This document shows, one piece after another, positions 53,066 through 63,405 of a stretch of 64,000 bases of DNA; position 1 is the stretch's first letter; each line of letters starts with the position of its first letter. The stretch comes from Microcebus murinus (taxonomy: Eukaryota; Chordata; Mammalia; Primates; Cheirogaleidae). The notes beneath the pieces are model-generated. The model had not been told where the DNA came from and ran no database searches. It was given only the letters and a program-made list of their open reading frames with translations. The DNA is taken from contig NC_134109.1 of the NCBI RefSeq assembly GCF_040939455.1, forward strand, positions 56,696,001 to 56,760,000, in the 5' to 3' direction. The translations under genes and the position numbers were made by a program.

Positions 53066-53711
53066 TATAGAGTAAGGAGCAACTTTAGAACTGGGGCTTA
53101 TGAACAGTAATTTTAACCCCAAAACTAACACTACTGTTAGTAGTGTGGGATTGCACTTTCAGGGACATATTAAAGCATTTCACTAACTTATTTGTCTTCC
53201 TTAAGTTTGCTGGTAGTCTGTCAGAAATCAGCTACCCAGATTTTGGAATACGGTTCAGAAACATGCGGTACCCGTGTTAAGGAAAGGGCAATGGATGCTA
53301 TCGGGGGACATGGAGAAAGGTCTAAAAAGAGAGATGTAGCTTTATCAGAATCTTCGGAGTCCCGCCCAGGTTTCCTACAAATGAGAGACTCCAAGAGAAT
53401 GTCACTTTCCTAAGTTCAAAGCCTTCCAAAATAACTCACTTTAAATATCACTACAACCCATAGCCAGTTGTGCCCTTTATCCTCTACTAAGTTCTGTTAT
53501 CTGACCTGCAGCGTGGAGGCCTGGCTGTTGGTAACCCACAAAGGAAAGTTCAAAAATTATACAGAATTATTGGTGGCTCTTTCTCTATCTAGAAGAAAGA
53601 GAAAGTTTTTCTAGGACAGTCTACTATATAGTACCACAGGGATGGAAGGTAAAAATATAACTTTTCATTTATGTCATCAATACATAGAACTTTCACTTAC
53701 CTCATTGCTAA
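53066..53711. other. Unassigned sequence with a 73-codon open frame
   Basis: The frame at 53192-53413 (plus) is Ser/Arg/Glu-rich, with several CpG sites in its DNA ('ATACGGTTCAG', 'ACATGCGGTACCCGTG'). I see no known domain, no convincing splice context and no neighbour. A gene fragment cannot be excluded, but nothing supports one. Confidence 0.3.
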
Positions 53712-53800
53712 ATTCATTCAATGCAACAAATATTGATTGAACCTAATACTAAGCACTAGATGTATATCAGTGAGCAAAACAGACAAGTCATAGAGCTTAC
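53712..53800 (-). repeat. L2 LINE end
   Basis: 'TTCATTCAATGCAACAAATATTG' and 'GTGAGCAAAACAGACAAGTC' match the antisense L2 3' end. Confidence 0.65.
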
Positions 53801-53804
53801 TTAC

Positions 53805-53920
53805 ATTTACTTCATTTAGCCTCATAAAGCTCCTATTCACATCACAGGGTTGTAGTTATTGAGATATGTAACACATTTGGCATAGTATCTGGCACAGAAA
53901 AACTGTATAAAATGCAGTTT
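53805..53920 (+). repeat. MIR fragment
   Basis: 'TTAGCCTCATAAAGCTCC', 'CACAGGGTTGTAGTTATTG' and 'TTTGGCATAGTATCTGGCACA' fit the MIR 3' half. Confidence 0.6.
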
Positions 53921-55840
53921 ATCTAATAGAAAATAAGGCAAATGGCAACATTCCAGATAGAGTCTAATTTAATCATTTGTCATTGCTATGATGAATATTA
54001 TAAAAATTAAAGATGTAGATTGGTATTTTCTAAGTCAAAACATGCCAAATGTATCCGTGAGTCAGTTGTAAAATGACATTACTCTAACTGTTGATATCCT
54101 GATTTTCACAGCAATATTCTAGCATATTAACTTAATCATAGCATAATTTCCAAAATTTAAATATTAGTTCTGTTGCAGCTGCTTTTCTCCATTTCTGAAT
54201 AAGGCTAAGATCTCATCCCAAGGGCATCTTCTCTTTCCTGGAAAAAGATACACATTTGCTGAAAAGCGTTCTATGAAATAGTTTAACATGCTTGGGAAAA
54301 AAGGGAAGTTTAGCAATACAATTTTCTAGTATTAAAAAATGTCTTGATATTTTAAGTAGTGAAAGACAAAGATGTCTTTCATGTTTTGCTGTAAATGAGA
54401 CTCAGTTGAAAATAAGCTATTTAATTGCCTTTTGATCTTTAGAAATTGAAGATATCTGAAAATTTGCAGCATTATTCAGAGTTCCCTTTTAAAAAATTTG
54501 ACACTTTTAATAATAATCACCTCAATTTGTATTAAAATCCTCAATAGTGTAATAAAAATATTGTTCTTTACAATGTAAGTAACCAATTAATAAAACTATG
54601 AAGACCAGAAAGAGAATCATAGCTGGAAGAGTCATAAAATTAGTGGCATTACCAAACAAAAAGAATTTTTAAAAGCCCAATCAAACTTAAACAATGTTTT
54701 CTAAAGATTAAAACATTCTAACAGCAATGCAGTATGAATACACAAAATAAACACATGGCAAAGACGATCAACATTAAATGAGAAAAAAATCCATTATAAT
54801 ATTAAGCACTTAGGAAAGCGGTTCTTGATCAGATATGTTATATTAGATGTTATGAAATTAGCATTAATACTGTTTGGCAGTGGAGGGAAAGAAATTTCCT
54901 TAAAATGTCTTTTCTTGAATGAGTAGGAAAGTAGGATTCAACCTAATACAGAAAACTGATCATAAGAAATTGAGATCTATTCCTGTGTGATGCTCCTTTT
55001 GACTTCCAAATAATACTTTTCTCAAAGATGTCTTCATTTTTCTCTACATGAGTTTAAATTTGTTTTAAAATAGTACAATCCAGTATTAATCTGAGATTTA
55101 CGTCAAAGGCAGTGTCTTGAATTTTGGTGGCCAGGATTCTAGACCTAGCCAATGGCATATGCTTTCATTTGTTAGAATCATTACAAACCTACAGAACTTT
55201 CCCAGACAATCCATGAACACTTATGATGATTCAAAATGCATAAATGTGGCACATATTTAAGACAAAACCATTGCATTTTTCTGCTTATATCCAAAGCCAT
55301 TTTACATAGACTATTTTATGGTAAGTTACAATGTCTCATTAACCTCATTCCACAGATGGAGAAAAAGAAGAAGGAGTTGTCTGCTTGCCTTTTTACTGTC
55401 TTTGGGTAGATATAATGGCTTGCAATTTGTCTAACAGAATCACTTTAGCAATTTAAAATAAAGTGTAATTTCTCAGAGTCCTGTGAACAAACACAAGCTG
55501 TGTTTAATGAAACTTCTTCAAGGTAATTTGGATGACCTAGCAAACTTTGTTAGGGAAGCTAAAAATTGTGCAATTTTGGAGAGCGATAGTATTACATCTA
55601 AGACTCTGAGATGCTATATCTAACATCTTTGAGCTATAACAATAAGGTTGGTCATGTGATACAACATGTCTTTGGATATATGGTGCCTTTGATGTGGACA
55701 AAATTCTCATTTGTTACCTATATGAGTTGAACATCCTTGGCACCCTAAAAATGTTAATACCGCACAATTACCTATTGGTGTTTTTTTTATAACATTAGGT
55801 GTTTAATAAACAGCTAATGTTTATTAAATCTATTTCACTT
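53921..55840. other. Unassigned AT-rich sequence
   Basis: About 1.9 kb with no repeat recognised and no open frame worth reporting. Repeat density is low. Confidence 0.4.
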
Positions 55841-55844
55841 AGGT

Positions 55845-56070
55845 TATTAACAATTGCTAATAAGTGCTAGTCAGTGTGCTGACTGATTTTCATGAATATC
55901 TCATGCAAACCTCACAACAAATCTATAAGGAAGGAATTATCATTATTTCCATTTTAAAGATTCAAACATTGAAATTCTTAGAAGCTAAGTGATATGTAAA
56001 TAGTTACACAGCAGGGAAATAGCAAAAAGTGGAATTTAAATCCAATGCTGTGGATCTCCAGGGCCCTGTT
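55845..56070 (-). repeat. MIR SINE, nearly full length
   Basis: 'CAAACCTCACAACAAATCTA', 'TTATTTCCATTTTAAAGATTC', 'GAAGCTAAGTGATATG' and 'GTTACACAGCAGGGAAATAG' follow antisense MIR. Confidence 0.8.
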
Positions 56071-56134
56071 TCTTTTATGATATCACAGTGTTCCCAATAG
56101 GGATATGATAAACATGAGGAACAGAGGGATAATT

Positions 56135-56282
56135 TAATCAGGTCTTTGGAAATGCCTTCCTAGTTATGCTCTCACATCACACTACTGCACATCATTCTCT
56201 GTCCAGCACTGATTGCTGTTGATATTTTTCTTATTTAATTAATTTACATGTTTATTTATTGTCTGTCTCCTGTTACTGGCAT
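56135..56282 (+). repeat. L2 LINE fragment, plus strand
   Basis: 'GAAATGCCTTCCTAGTTATG', then 'TTTATTTATTGTCTGTCTCC', fits sense L2 (ggccttccctgaccac ... ttgtctgtctcccccact). Confidence 0.5.
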
Positions 56283-56284
56283 GT

Positions 56285-56835
56285 AAAAAATGGCCACTTT
56301 CTGGAGAGGTGACATTTAGATGGAGATTGATGCTATAAGAAGGAATCTAGGAAATTATCAGGGATAACATTTCAACCAGAGTAAGAATAGATAATTCAAA
56401 AGCTCTAGATTGAGAAAGAGTTTGGCATACTTGAGGAAAAGAAAGGACAGGATGTGCAGAGCACAACAGGATGGGGTTTTGTGGAAGGAGACAAAGGCCA
56501 GGCCATGTGGAGCTCAGTAGAGCAGGATTGGGAGGTTGTGTTATGCTCTGAGCAAGATGGAAGCCCTGAAGGATTTTCAGCAGGAGCCACATGGTCTTTT
56601 CTAAAGGATTTGACTTTGCCCCTTGCACCAAGAACATAGTGGAGTGGGGGGGGGAGTAGATACAGAAAGACTGGAAGGCACTGTAATATTCCAGCTGATT
56701 GATAGTCTTGGCTTGAAAGGAAGTCGTAGAGATGGAAAAAAAGTAGTTGGGTGCAAGATACATTTTTAAAGCAGAATCGCCTAGGTTTACTGATGGATTG
56801 GATATGAGAGATAAGGAAAAGAGAATTAATCCCCA
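56285..56835 (-). repeat. L2 LINE fragment, minus strand
   Basis: 'CTGGAGAGGTGACATTTAG', 'GCAGGAGCCACATGGTC', 'GGCACTGTAATATTCCAGC' and 'GATGGATTGGATATGAGAG' are antisense L2 in order. The two overlapping frames of 164-165 codons on the minus strand (56347-56902) are decayed L2, not a host gene. Confidence 0.6.
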
Positions 56836-56945
56836 TTCCACCCCATAAACACTCTTCGTTTTTCATCAGTTTTTTTTTTTTTTTTGGATTGAAGTAAAAC
56901 ATGCATTAAAGTACAAAAATATTAAATGCTTAGTTTGTTATCATG

Positions 56946-57118
56946 TTGCATATCTGTGGTCCCCAACCCCTGAGCCATGGACTGGTACTGGTTGGTGGCT
57001 TGTTAGGGACTGGCCACAGATATCCTCTGCACCCCTCATCCTTAACCCCCGTCTGTGGAAAAATTGCCTTCCATGAAACCAGTCCTGGTGCCAAAAAGTT
57101 TGGGGACCACTGTTGTAT
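56946..57118. mobile_element. hAT-like miniature DNA transposon
   Basis: The element (56954-57112) has inverted ends 'CTGTGGTCCCCAACCCC' and 'TTTGGGGACCACTG'. The interior has 'TGGACTGGTACTGGTTGGTGG' and 'ATGAAACCAGTCCTGGTGCC', matching a common mammalian non-autonomous hAT. The 8-bp target copies match at 6 of 8 (TTGCATAT at 56946; TTGTAT plus AA, split by the LTR). Confidence 0.7.
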
Positions 57119-57494
57119 TGATAAGGGAACCCCCCCTCTATTACTTGGTGCATCAGGCACCGAGACCCCCAACACTCAAGGAAGACCCACATCAGCATAA
57201 TACTAACCTATTACCTGGCCCATCAACTAGTCTATTGCTTGGCATCAGCATAATATTAAATCTATTGCCTGGTGCATCAACATAATATTAACCTATTGCC
57301 TGACACATCAACTAACCTATACCTGATACCCCATCCCTGGAACCACACCAACTTAATAAAAGTGGGAAAATCCAGTAGACAGTGCTCAGAATTTGGTGGC
57401 GAGGTCCCCCTGAGCCCACCGGCAACAAACTTTGATTCTCCGACTCTCAGTGTGCCGCTGGGTTTGTCCTCAGGACCACTGGCTGTAACAGTAT
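57115..57494 (+). mobile_element. ERV solo LTR with 4-bp duplication and internal minisatellite
   Basis: A 372-bp LTR (57119-57490) starts TGATAAGGG and ends GTAACA, with exact GTAT duplications at 57115-57118 and 57491-57494. The polyadenylation signal AATAAA is at 57355-57360. The R/U5-like part keeps CpGs ('GTGGCGAGGTCCCCC', 'GTGCCGCTGGG'). The U3 holds a degenerate minisatellite of CTATTGCCTGG...CATCA units (57138-57325). The 4-bp duplication suggests a class I ERV. I do not know this family. Confidence 0.75.
57138..57325 (+). repeat. Minisatellite in the LTR U3 (about 24- and 30-bp units)
   Basis: Units starting CTATT(A/G)C(C/T)TGG or similar begin at 57138, 57208, 57232, 57262, 57293 and, more decayed, 57316. 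Most are followed by CATCA and some by TAATATTAA, giving spacings of about 24, 30, 31 and 23 bp. Confidence 0.75.
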
Positions 57495-57650
57495 AAATAT
57501 ATGCTTGTGTAGCAACCACCAGATCAGGACATAGATAATTTCCCACACTCCAGAGTCTCCCTTGATGTCCCTTTCAGTCAGTACTCTCAACCCTTATCTA
57601 CTTTTGGTATTCTCCCCCGACCCCTTTAACAAAATCCATTTTGCACATTG

Positions 57651-57979
57651 TAGCCACACTAATCATCTCTGATTGCTGCTTTGTTCATTTTGTTCTTCTG
57701 TTTGGTAACCTAGTTAGTCATGCTCCACTGCAACAAGATATCTAAATTTATGAACTTGTAATGTAAATCCTTCCATTGATTTATCCAAATTCCTTTCCCC
57801 CACTTCTTCCCTTGTCATAGAATACTTTACTCATTACTGTCTCCCACATGTCATGTTCACTTTCATCTTCTAGAACTTTACATATATTTAAAGTATTTTC
57901 TCTTTTGGTTCTATTCATTCTTTAGGGCAGCAATTGAGCTTCCATAAAAACACCAAGATCATCCTCCATTTATCAGAGG
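57651..57979. other. Unassigned T/C-rich sequence
   Basis: It may continue the L1M fragment, but I cannot follow it. No gene. Confidence 0.35.
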
Positions 57980-58292
57980 TATTCATGTTGAAAACTAATC
58001 CCCAATATGATGGTATTAGGAGGTGGAGCCTTTGGGAAGTGATTAGGTCATGAGGGTGGAGCTCTTGTAAATGGGATTAATGCCCTTACAAGGTGCTAAA
58101 GAGACAAGAGTTCTCCCTTTCTGCCTTGTGAGGTTATAGCAAGAAAACAGGCCCTCATTAGATACTGAATCTCCCAGCATCTCGATCTTGAACTTCCCAG
58201 CTTCCAGAACTATGAGAAAGAAATTTCTGTCATTTATAAGCCACTAGTTTATGTTTTTTTTTTTATTTTAACAGCTTGAATGGACTAAAACA
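57980..58292 (+). mobile_element. Truncated LTR, MLT1A/B-like
   Basis: 'CCCCAATATGATGGTATTAGG', 'GGAAGTGATTAGGTCATGAGG', 'GTGGAGCTCTTGTAAATGGG', 'GATCTTGAACTTCCCAGC' and the end 'TTGAATGGACTAAAACAAC' are MLT1 in order. The first bases are missing or decayed. A T-run at 58254-58263 sits near its end. Confidence 0.8.
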
Positions 58293-58304
58293 ACACTGAA
58301 GTCT

Positions 58305-58470
58305 TATATTTTGTTGTTTAAGAATGTGTGTTATTCATGTTAGTTTAATGTCTACACTGCAATCTCCTCTATTTTGTTCCTTTGTATACTTATCACCTAT
58401 AGATAGCATGGTGCCAGGCACAGATTTGGTGTTCAATAAATACTTGTTAAATACCTGATGAAAGAATGAA
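58305..58470 (+). repeat. L2 LINE 3' end
   Basis: 'GGTGCCAGGCACAGATTTGG', then 'TGTTCAATAAATACTTG', is the L2 terminus. Confidence 0.7.
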
Positions 58471-59090
58471 TTAATGTACATTTTAGTTATCTTCTTTGAT
58501 GTATATGTCCTATCTCATCATCTAGATTGTATGTTCTATACAGCAAGGACCAAATCCTATACTTCCCATGTCATTGTTCATAATATCTAGCAAGACAACC
58601 TAAAGAAAGTAATAGACCAAAAAGTTAGCAACTCCTGTCTTCTCCAAAATGCATCTCTTTGCTTATCCTAATTGACTTCTCACTGCTAATTCAGGTAACT
58701 TTGAGAGATATAGGGGAGAGGCGACAATAAATACATCATCTGTGCTCAAATTTAGTGTCTTAATTGTGGGAGATGTTCAGATATATGGTAGAATCTTTTG
58801 GCAAACTCAAACCTGAAGGTTCATATAAGAAACACTTTATATAACTTTGGAAATTTACCAAGCCTTCTCTGATAAGTAGGTCCTATGTCTAAGAGAAAGA
58901 TCTATTTTTAAACACTTCTAATAAACTGGTATATAATAGGCATAGAGATCATTTTTATGTAATAAAGAACACGAGATTAAAAATAAGCGACCCAGTGCTT
59001 TTGGCACTTCTAATGAGGAAACTGAATGACTGCAAGGCCACTTTGATTATTTTTCACAAAATTCAGTAATAAGCTGCCATCTTTAGTATA
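58471..59090. other. Unassigned sequence, possible further L2 at 58500-58590
   Basis: 'ATCTAGATTGTATGTTCTATAC' then 'AGCAAGGACCAAATCC' is L2-like. The remainder is unrecognised. Confidence 0.35.
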
Positions 59091-59094
59091 AAGG

Positions 59095-59312
59095 GTATCA
59101 GGATATGAAATGGAGAACCTGAGTTCAAGTTCCAATTTTTCCATTAACTAGATGTGTGACTTTGGAGACGTTGCTTAATTTCTTTGAAATGTAATTTCTT
59201 TATCTTCAAAATGAATAAGGCCAGATAGGCTATGAAGAGAAAATGAGACAGTATAAAGGCTTTGAAGGCACAGGTACCATATACTAATAGTAAGATGATA
59301 AAAGCATAATTT
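59095..59312 (+). repeat. MIR SINE
   Basis: 'CCTGAGTTCAAGTTCCAATT', 'AACTAGATGTGTGACTTTGG', 'GTTGCTTAATTTCTTTG' and 'TTTATCTTCAAAATGAATAAGG' follow MIR, with a weaker 3' half. Confidence 0.75.
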
Positions 59313-59825
59313 AAGAAAAAAGGAAACTGTACATACACGTCCCATAAATCAGGCCATGTCATATTGTTTTCTGCAGCTAGTCAGGCATGGTACCACTCAA
59401 AGAAATGATTCACTTCTGGCTGTTCCCATCACATCAGCAATCGTTGTCATGGTTCTTGTCTCAGACCCCAGACACCAGCTGTTCCCACTTGTCACTTGGT
59501 TTCATCTGGGCACCCCACTACGAGTGTTGGATTGCAGTAGGCATGGAAATTACAAGTCATCCTGTTTATTGTGGCAGCTGGTAAACAGATAGCACCTTCT
59601 GTTTTATGTCATAGTTCTTGGTATTTGGGAATTGCTAGATTAAAAATTCAATATCATAATTCTCTGCATTGTCTTAAGAGCAAGCCACCAGTGAAGAGTC
59701 CTGGAAGCCATTTTCATCACAGCAGACATCTCTGAGTGAATTGGCATAAAATTAAGTATACTCTTGATAGCTCAACTGCTGCCTATTGTAAAAGTATAGT
59801 TAGAATTTCTTCCTTAGCTTTTCAT
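59313..59825. other. Unassigned sequence
   Basis: No repeat or gene was recognised. Two overlapping frames (59356-59592 and 59387-59584) have no motif. Confidence 0.4.
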
Positions 59826-59829
59826 AGTC

Positions 59830-60252
59830 AAACTCAAAGAAGCACAGGGTAGAATTGCTATTCCCAGGGGTAGGGGTAGGGGTGGGGGTGTGAAATGAGG
59901 AGTTATTGGTCAAAGGGAACAAAGTTTCAGTTATAAAAGATGAATGAGTTCTGAAGATTTAATATACAACATGATGACAATGGTTAACAATACTGTCTTT
60001 TTACTTGAAATATGCTAAGAGGGTAGATCTTAAGCATTCTCACCATACACATACACCCCCCCACACACACATGCATGTATGCAAGAAAGAAAATAATAAC
60101 TATATGATGTAATAGATGGGTTAATTAGCTTGACTTTGGTAATCATTTCGCAATATAAATATATACGTGTATCAAAACACCAAGTTGTACTCTCTATATA
60201 GACAATTCCTATTTGTCAATTATATCTCAATAAAGCTGGAAAAGAAAAAGAA
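59830..60252 (+). repeat. Old L1 (L1MA-like) 3' UTR
   Basis: The G-rich tract (59867-59888) is followed by 'GGTCAAAGGGAACAAAGTTTC', 'AAGAGGGTAGATCTTAAGC' and the end 'GTCAATTATATCTCAATAAAG'. A CA-rich insert lies at 60045-60072. Confidence 0.85.
59867..59888 (+). other. G-quadruplex-type tract (GGGGTA repeats)
   Basis: Four runs of 4-5 G separated by TA, TA and T, fitting the classic G-quadruplex pattern. It belongs to the L1 3' UTR polypurine tract. Confidence 0.85.
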
Positions 60253-60304
60253 TTTCTTCCTTAGAGGATCAAATATTTAAGTAAGTAAACTTTTTTTTAA
60301 AGTT

Positions 60305-61455
60305 CAGTCATGAGCCTCATAATGATGTTTCAATCAATGACAGATTATAATGGAGCTGAAAATTCCTATTGTCTAGTGATCACGTAATGTCATAGCACTC
60401 TGCATTACTCACCTGTTCCTGGTGATGCTGGTGTAAACAAACCTATTGTACTTCCGGTCATATAAAAGTATAGTACATACAATCATGGACAGGACATAAT
60501 ACTTGATAAATGGCTATGTTACTGATTTTATATATTTATTATACTATACTTTTTATCATTATTTTAGAGTATACTTCTACTCATAAAAAAAGTTAACCGT
60601 AAAACAACTTCAAGCAGGTCCTTCAGTACGTATTCCAGAAAAAGGCATTTTTATCATAGGAAATTACAGCTCCCTGAATGTTATTGCCCCTGAAGACCTT
60701 CCAATAGGACAAGATGTGGAGTTGGAAAACAGTGATATTGGTGATCCTCACCCTGTGTAGGCCTATGTTAATGTTTGTGTTTGTGTCTTAGTTTTTAACA
60801 AAAAGAGTTTAAAAAGTAAAAATAAAAAATTATAAAAATGCAAAATAGCTTATATTAATAGAATAAGGATATAAAGAAAGAAAATTATTTTTGCACAACT
60901 GTACAATATGTGTTTTAAACTGTTATTACAAGAGTCAAAAAGTTAAAACAAATTAAGTTTATGAACTATAAAAGTTACAGTGAGTTAAGGTTAATTTGTT
61001 ATTGAAGAAAAAATATTTTTAATAAATTTTGTGTAGCCTAAATGTGCAGTCTTTATAAAGTCTACAGTAGTGAACAGTAATGTCCTAGGCATTCACTTTC
61101 ACTCAGTACTCACAAACTAACTCACCCAGAGCAACTTCCAGTCCTGCAAGCTTTATTCATGGTTAAGTGCCCTATAAGAGGGCATTATTTTTTATCTTTT
61201 ACATTGTATTTTTATTGTACCATTTCTATGTTTTTATATGTGTAGATACACATATACTAACCATTATGTTACTATTTTCTACAGTGTTCAGTATAGTAAC
61301 ATGCTGTACAAGTGTGTATAGCCCAGGAGCAATAGGCTATCCCATATAGCGTAGGTATGCAGTAGGCTCTCCCATCTAGGTTTGGGTAAGTACACTGAAT
61401 GATGTTTGCACAGTGATTAATTTGCCTAACCCTGTTGTTAAGTGATACATGACTG
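60305..61455 (+). mobile_element. Tigger-type DNA transposon, long non-autonomous copy
   Basis: It starts 'CAGTCATGAGCCTCATAATG' and ends 'GTTAAGTGATACATGACTG' then TA; the 8-bp ends CAGTCATG/CATGACTG are exactly inverted. The interior follows a known mammalian Tigger-derived element: 'GCATTACTCACCTGTTCC', 'GGTGATGCTGGTGTAAAC', 'TTATTGCCCCTGAAGACC', 'AGCAACTTCCAGTCCTGC', 'CAGGAGCAATAGGCTATCCC'. At 1151 bp it keeps both ends but no open transposase. Confidence 0.8.
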
Positions 61456-62055
61456 TATATGTAGAAAATAACTTAGTAGAAAACTATGCCAGAGGAGTAA
61501 AATGTGTTATTCAAAACATTAATTATAAACTAGTATATAAGATAATTCTATTAAATTTAGAAAGAAGATCAAGGTTAATTTTATTACCAAGTGCCCTTGG
61601 CCCTATTTATTTAATAGTACAGTGTACATAATCTATCAAGGTTTTTTAAAAAAGTTTAAAACAATTTAAATTGTTTTACCAAAAGGTCAGAAATTAAATT
61701 TTCAGGTATTCTTCCAAGAGTAAGTATACAATGTCATGGCATTAATAAAAACTAAAAATAAATGTAGACTTTTGGGCAATTTTTTTCCCCTGAGGGAATG
61801 CAGAACCTTGAAAATACATTGAGGGAAATTACTTAACTTCTCTGGAAAAAAATGAATCCTTATATTTCTAAAGGGTTATGGGATATTTTCTAATTCTGCA
61901 TTACAGACGGAAAACCAAAGAACTTGGCCAATAATTTCTGTTTTCAACTATGGACTGACTAGGACTCTATGAATACTTTTCCCTTTTCAGTTTATTCATC
62001 ACTTGGCTTTGTCTTTTTTTCTAATACAGAGTGGATAGATAAGAAATAACTGTTC
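61456..62055. other. Unassigned AT-rich sequence
   Basis: No gene or repeat was recognised. Confidence 0.4.
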
Positions 62056-62057
62056 TT

Positions 62058-62895
62058 AAAGTTGCTATGAAATATCACCTCACACCAGTAAGGATGGCTA
62101 TTATCAAAAAGACAAGATGATAAATGTTGGCAAAGGTGTGGGAATGTAGGTTGGTGCAGCCATTATGGAAAACAGTATGGAGGTTTCTAAAAAAAATTAG
62201 AAATAGAACTACCATGTGACCCAGAAATCCCTCTTCTTGTTCTATACACAAAGAAGATAAAGTCACCACCTTGTAAAGATATCTGCATTCTCATGTTCAT
62301 TGCAGCAGCATTCACAATAGCCAAGATAAGGAAAAACCTAACATCAATGAGCCAATGAATTAGGAAAATGTGTGTGTGTGTGTGTTTGTGATGGAATATT
62401 ATTCAGCCTTCACAAAGCAAATTGTGCCATTTGCCACAACATGACTGAAACTGGAGGACATTATGCTAATTGAAAGAAGCCAGACACAGAAAAAAATTGC
62501 ATTTTATATAAAATTATATATATATATAATTTTAAAGAGCTCAAATACACAGAGATAGAGAATGAAACTTGGTAGCATTGGTGGGGGTGCAGGGAGAGGA
62601 AATTGGGAGTTGCAGGTCAAAGGATACAAAATAGCAGATATATAGGATGAACAGGTTCACAGATCTAACATACAACATGAGAACTAAAGTTAATAAAATT
62701 TTATTGTAATAGAGAATTTTTTAAAAATAAGTAGATTTTAGTGACTCTTGGCAAAACAGTAAACCATGTGAGATGATAGGTATGTTAATCTGCTTCACTA
62801 CAGTAACCATTTTACTACTATGTATATCCTATAACATCATGTTGTAAGCCTGAAATATACACAATAAAGTTTGTTTGTTTGTTTTTTAAAAGAGG
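62058..62895 (+). repeat. Old L1 (L1MA-like) 3' end
   Basis: 'GAAATATCACCTCACACCAG', 'GGATGGCTATTATCAAAAAG', 'CAGCATTCACAATAGCC' and 'TGATGGAATATTATTCAGCC', ending 'AATATACACAATAAAG' with a (GTTT)n tail. It contains (TG)n at 62371-62390 and (TA)n at 62515-62530 expansions. Confidence 0.85.
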
Positions 62896-63070
62896 TAACT
62901 TGTTCTTTATTTTGGAGTCTTCTATAAATGACTGAAATTTCTCAGCATATTCTCTGAACTATTTAGAGCTAAATGGCAAGCTTAGTTTCTAGTATGTTAT
63001 ATTGCACTTTTATGTCAAAATATTTGATGCCCAACTTGTAGGATTATACAGAACAGTACAGAACAGTAAT
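62896..63070. other. Unassigned sequence
   Basis: It includes a short tandem, ACAGAACAGT twice, at 63049-63068. Otherwise nothing. Confidence 0.4.
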
Positions 63071-63074
63071 GGAT

Positions 63075-63405
63075 GTGGTCATGTGACAAACAGACATCTG
63101 GCTGAACCATGTGACTATTTGTCCAGTGGAATATAAACAGAAGTCACATACATGTTGTCTAAGTAGAAGCATAAGAGCTATAGTGAGCCTCAGCCACTTC
63201 TCCCTCCCTTGCAATGACAATGGCATGTCTAGATAGGGATTGCTCCTTCTTGACCTGGGTCCCAGAATGAGAAGACAGAGCAGAGCTGCAGCTATCCACA
63301 GATGACTCAACACAAATAAGAAAGACATTTTGTTGTTGTAAGCCACTGAGATTTTGGAGGTGTTTTCTAATGCAAATAACCTAGCAAAGGTTGCTAATAC
63401 ACAGT
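63075..63405 (+). repeat. Possible old LTR-like repeat
   Basis: 'GGCTGAACCATGTGACTATT', 'CCAGTGGAATATAAACAGAAG', 'CTTGACCTGGGTCCCAGAATG' and 'GTTGTAAGCCACTGAGATTTT' resemble a common old primate LTR-like repeat I cannot name. The 100-codon minus-strand frame here is incidental. Confidence 0.45.

Larger units (their letters stand above)
56869..57650 (-). repeat. Old L1M 3' fragment, split by hAT and LTR insertions
   Basis: The left part (56886-56953) has 'AAGTAAAACATGCATTAAAG' after a T tract. The right part (57495 on) continues with 'CAACCACCAGATCAGGACATAG', 'AATTTCCCACACTCCAGAG' and 'CTTGATGTCCCTTTCAGTC', as in antisense L1M 3' UTR. Confidence 0.55.

Noticed and set aside
53192..53413. 73-codon frame considered as a possible exon
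   Set aside because: No domain, no splice-site or neighbouring-exon support, and no homologue I recognise; left as unassigned.
56347..56902. Two overlapping minus-strand frames of 164-165 codons
   Set aside because: They lie over an antisense L2 fragment in two different frames. Neither looks like a conserved protein.
57138..57325. Spaced repeats considered as a CRISPR-like array
   Set aside because: The units are degenerate with no unique spacers, and they sit within a mammalian LTR; it is a minisatellite.
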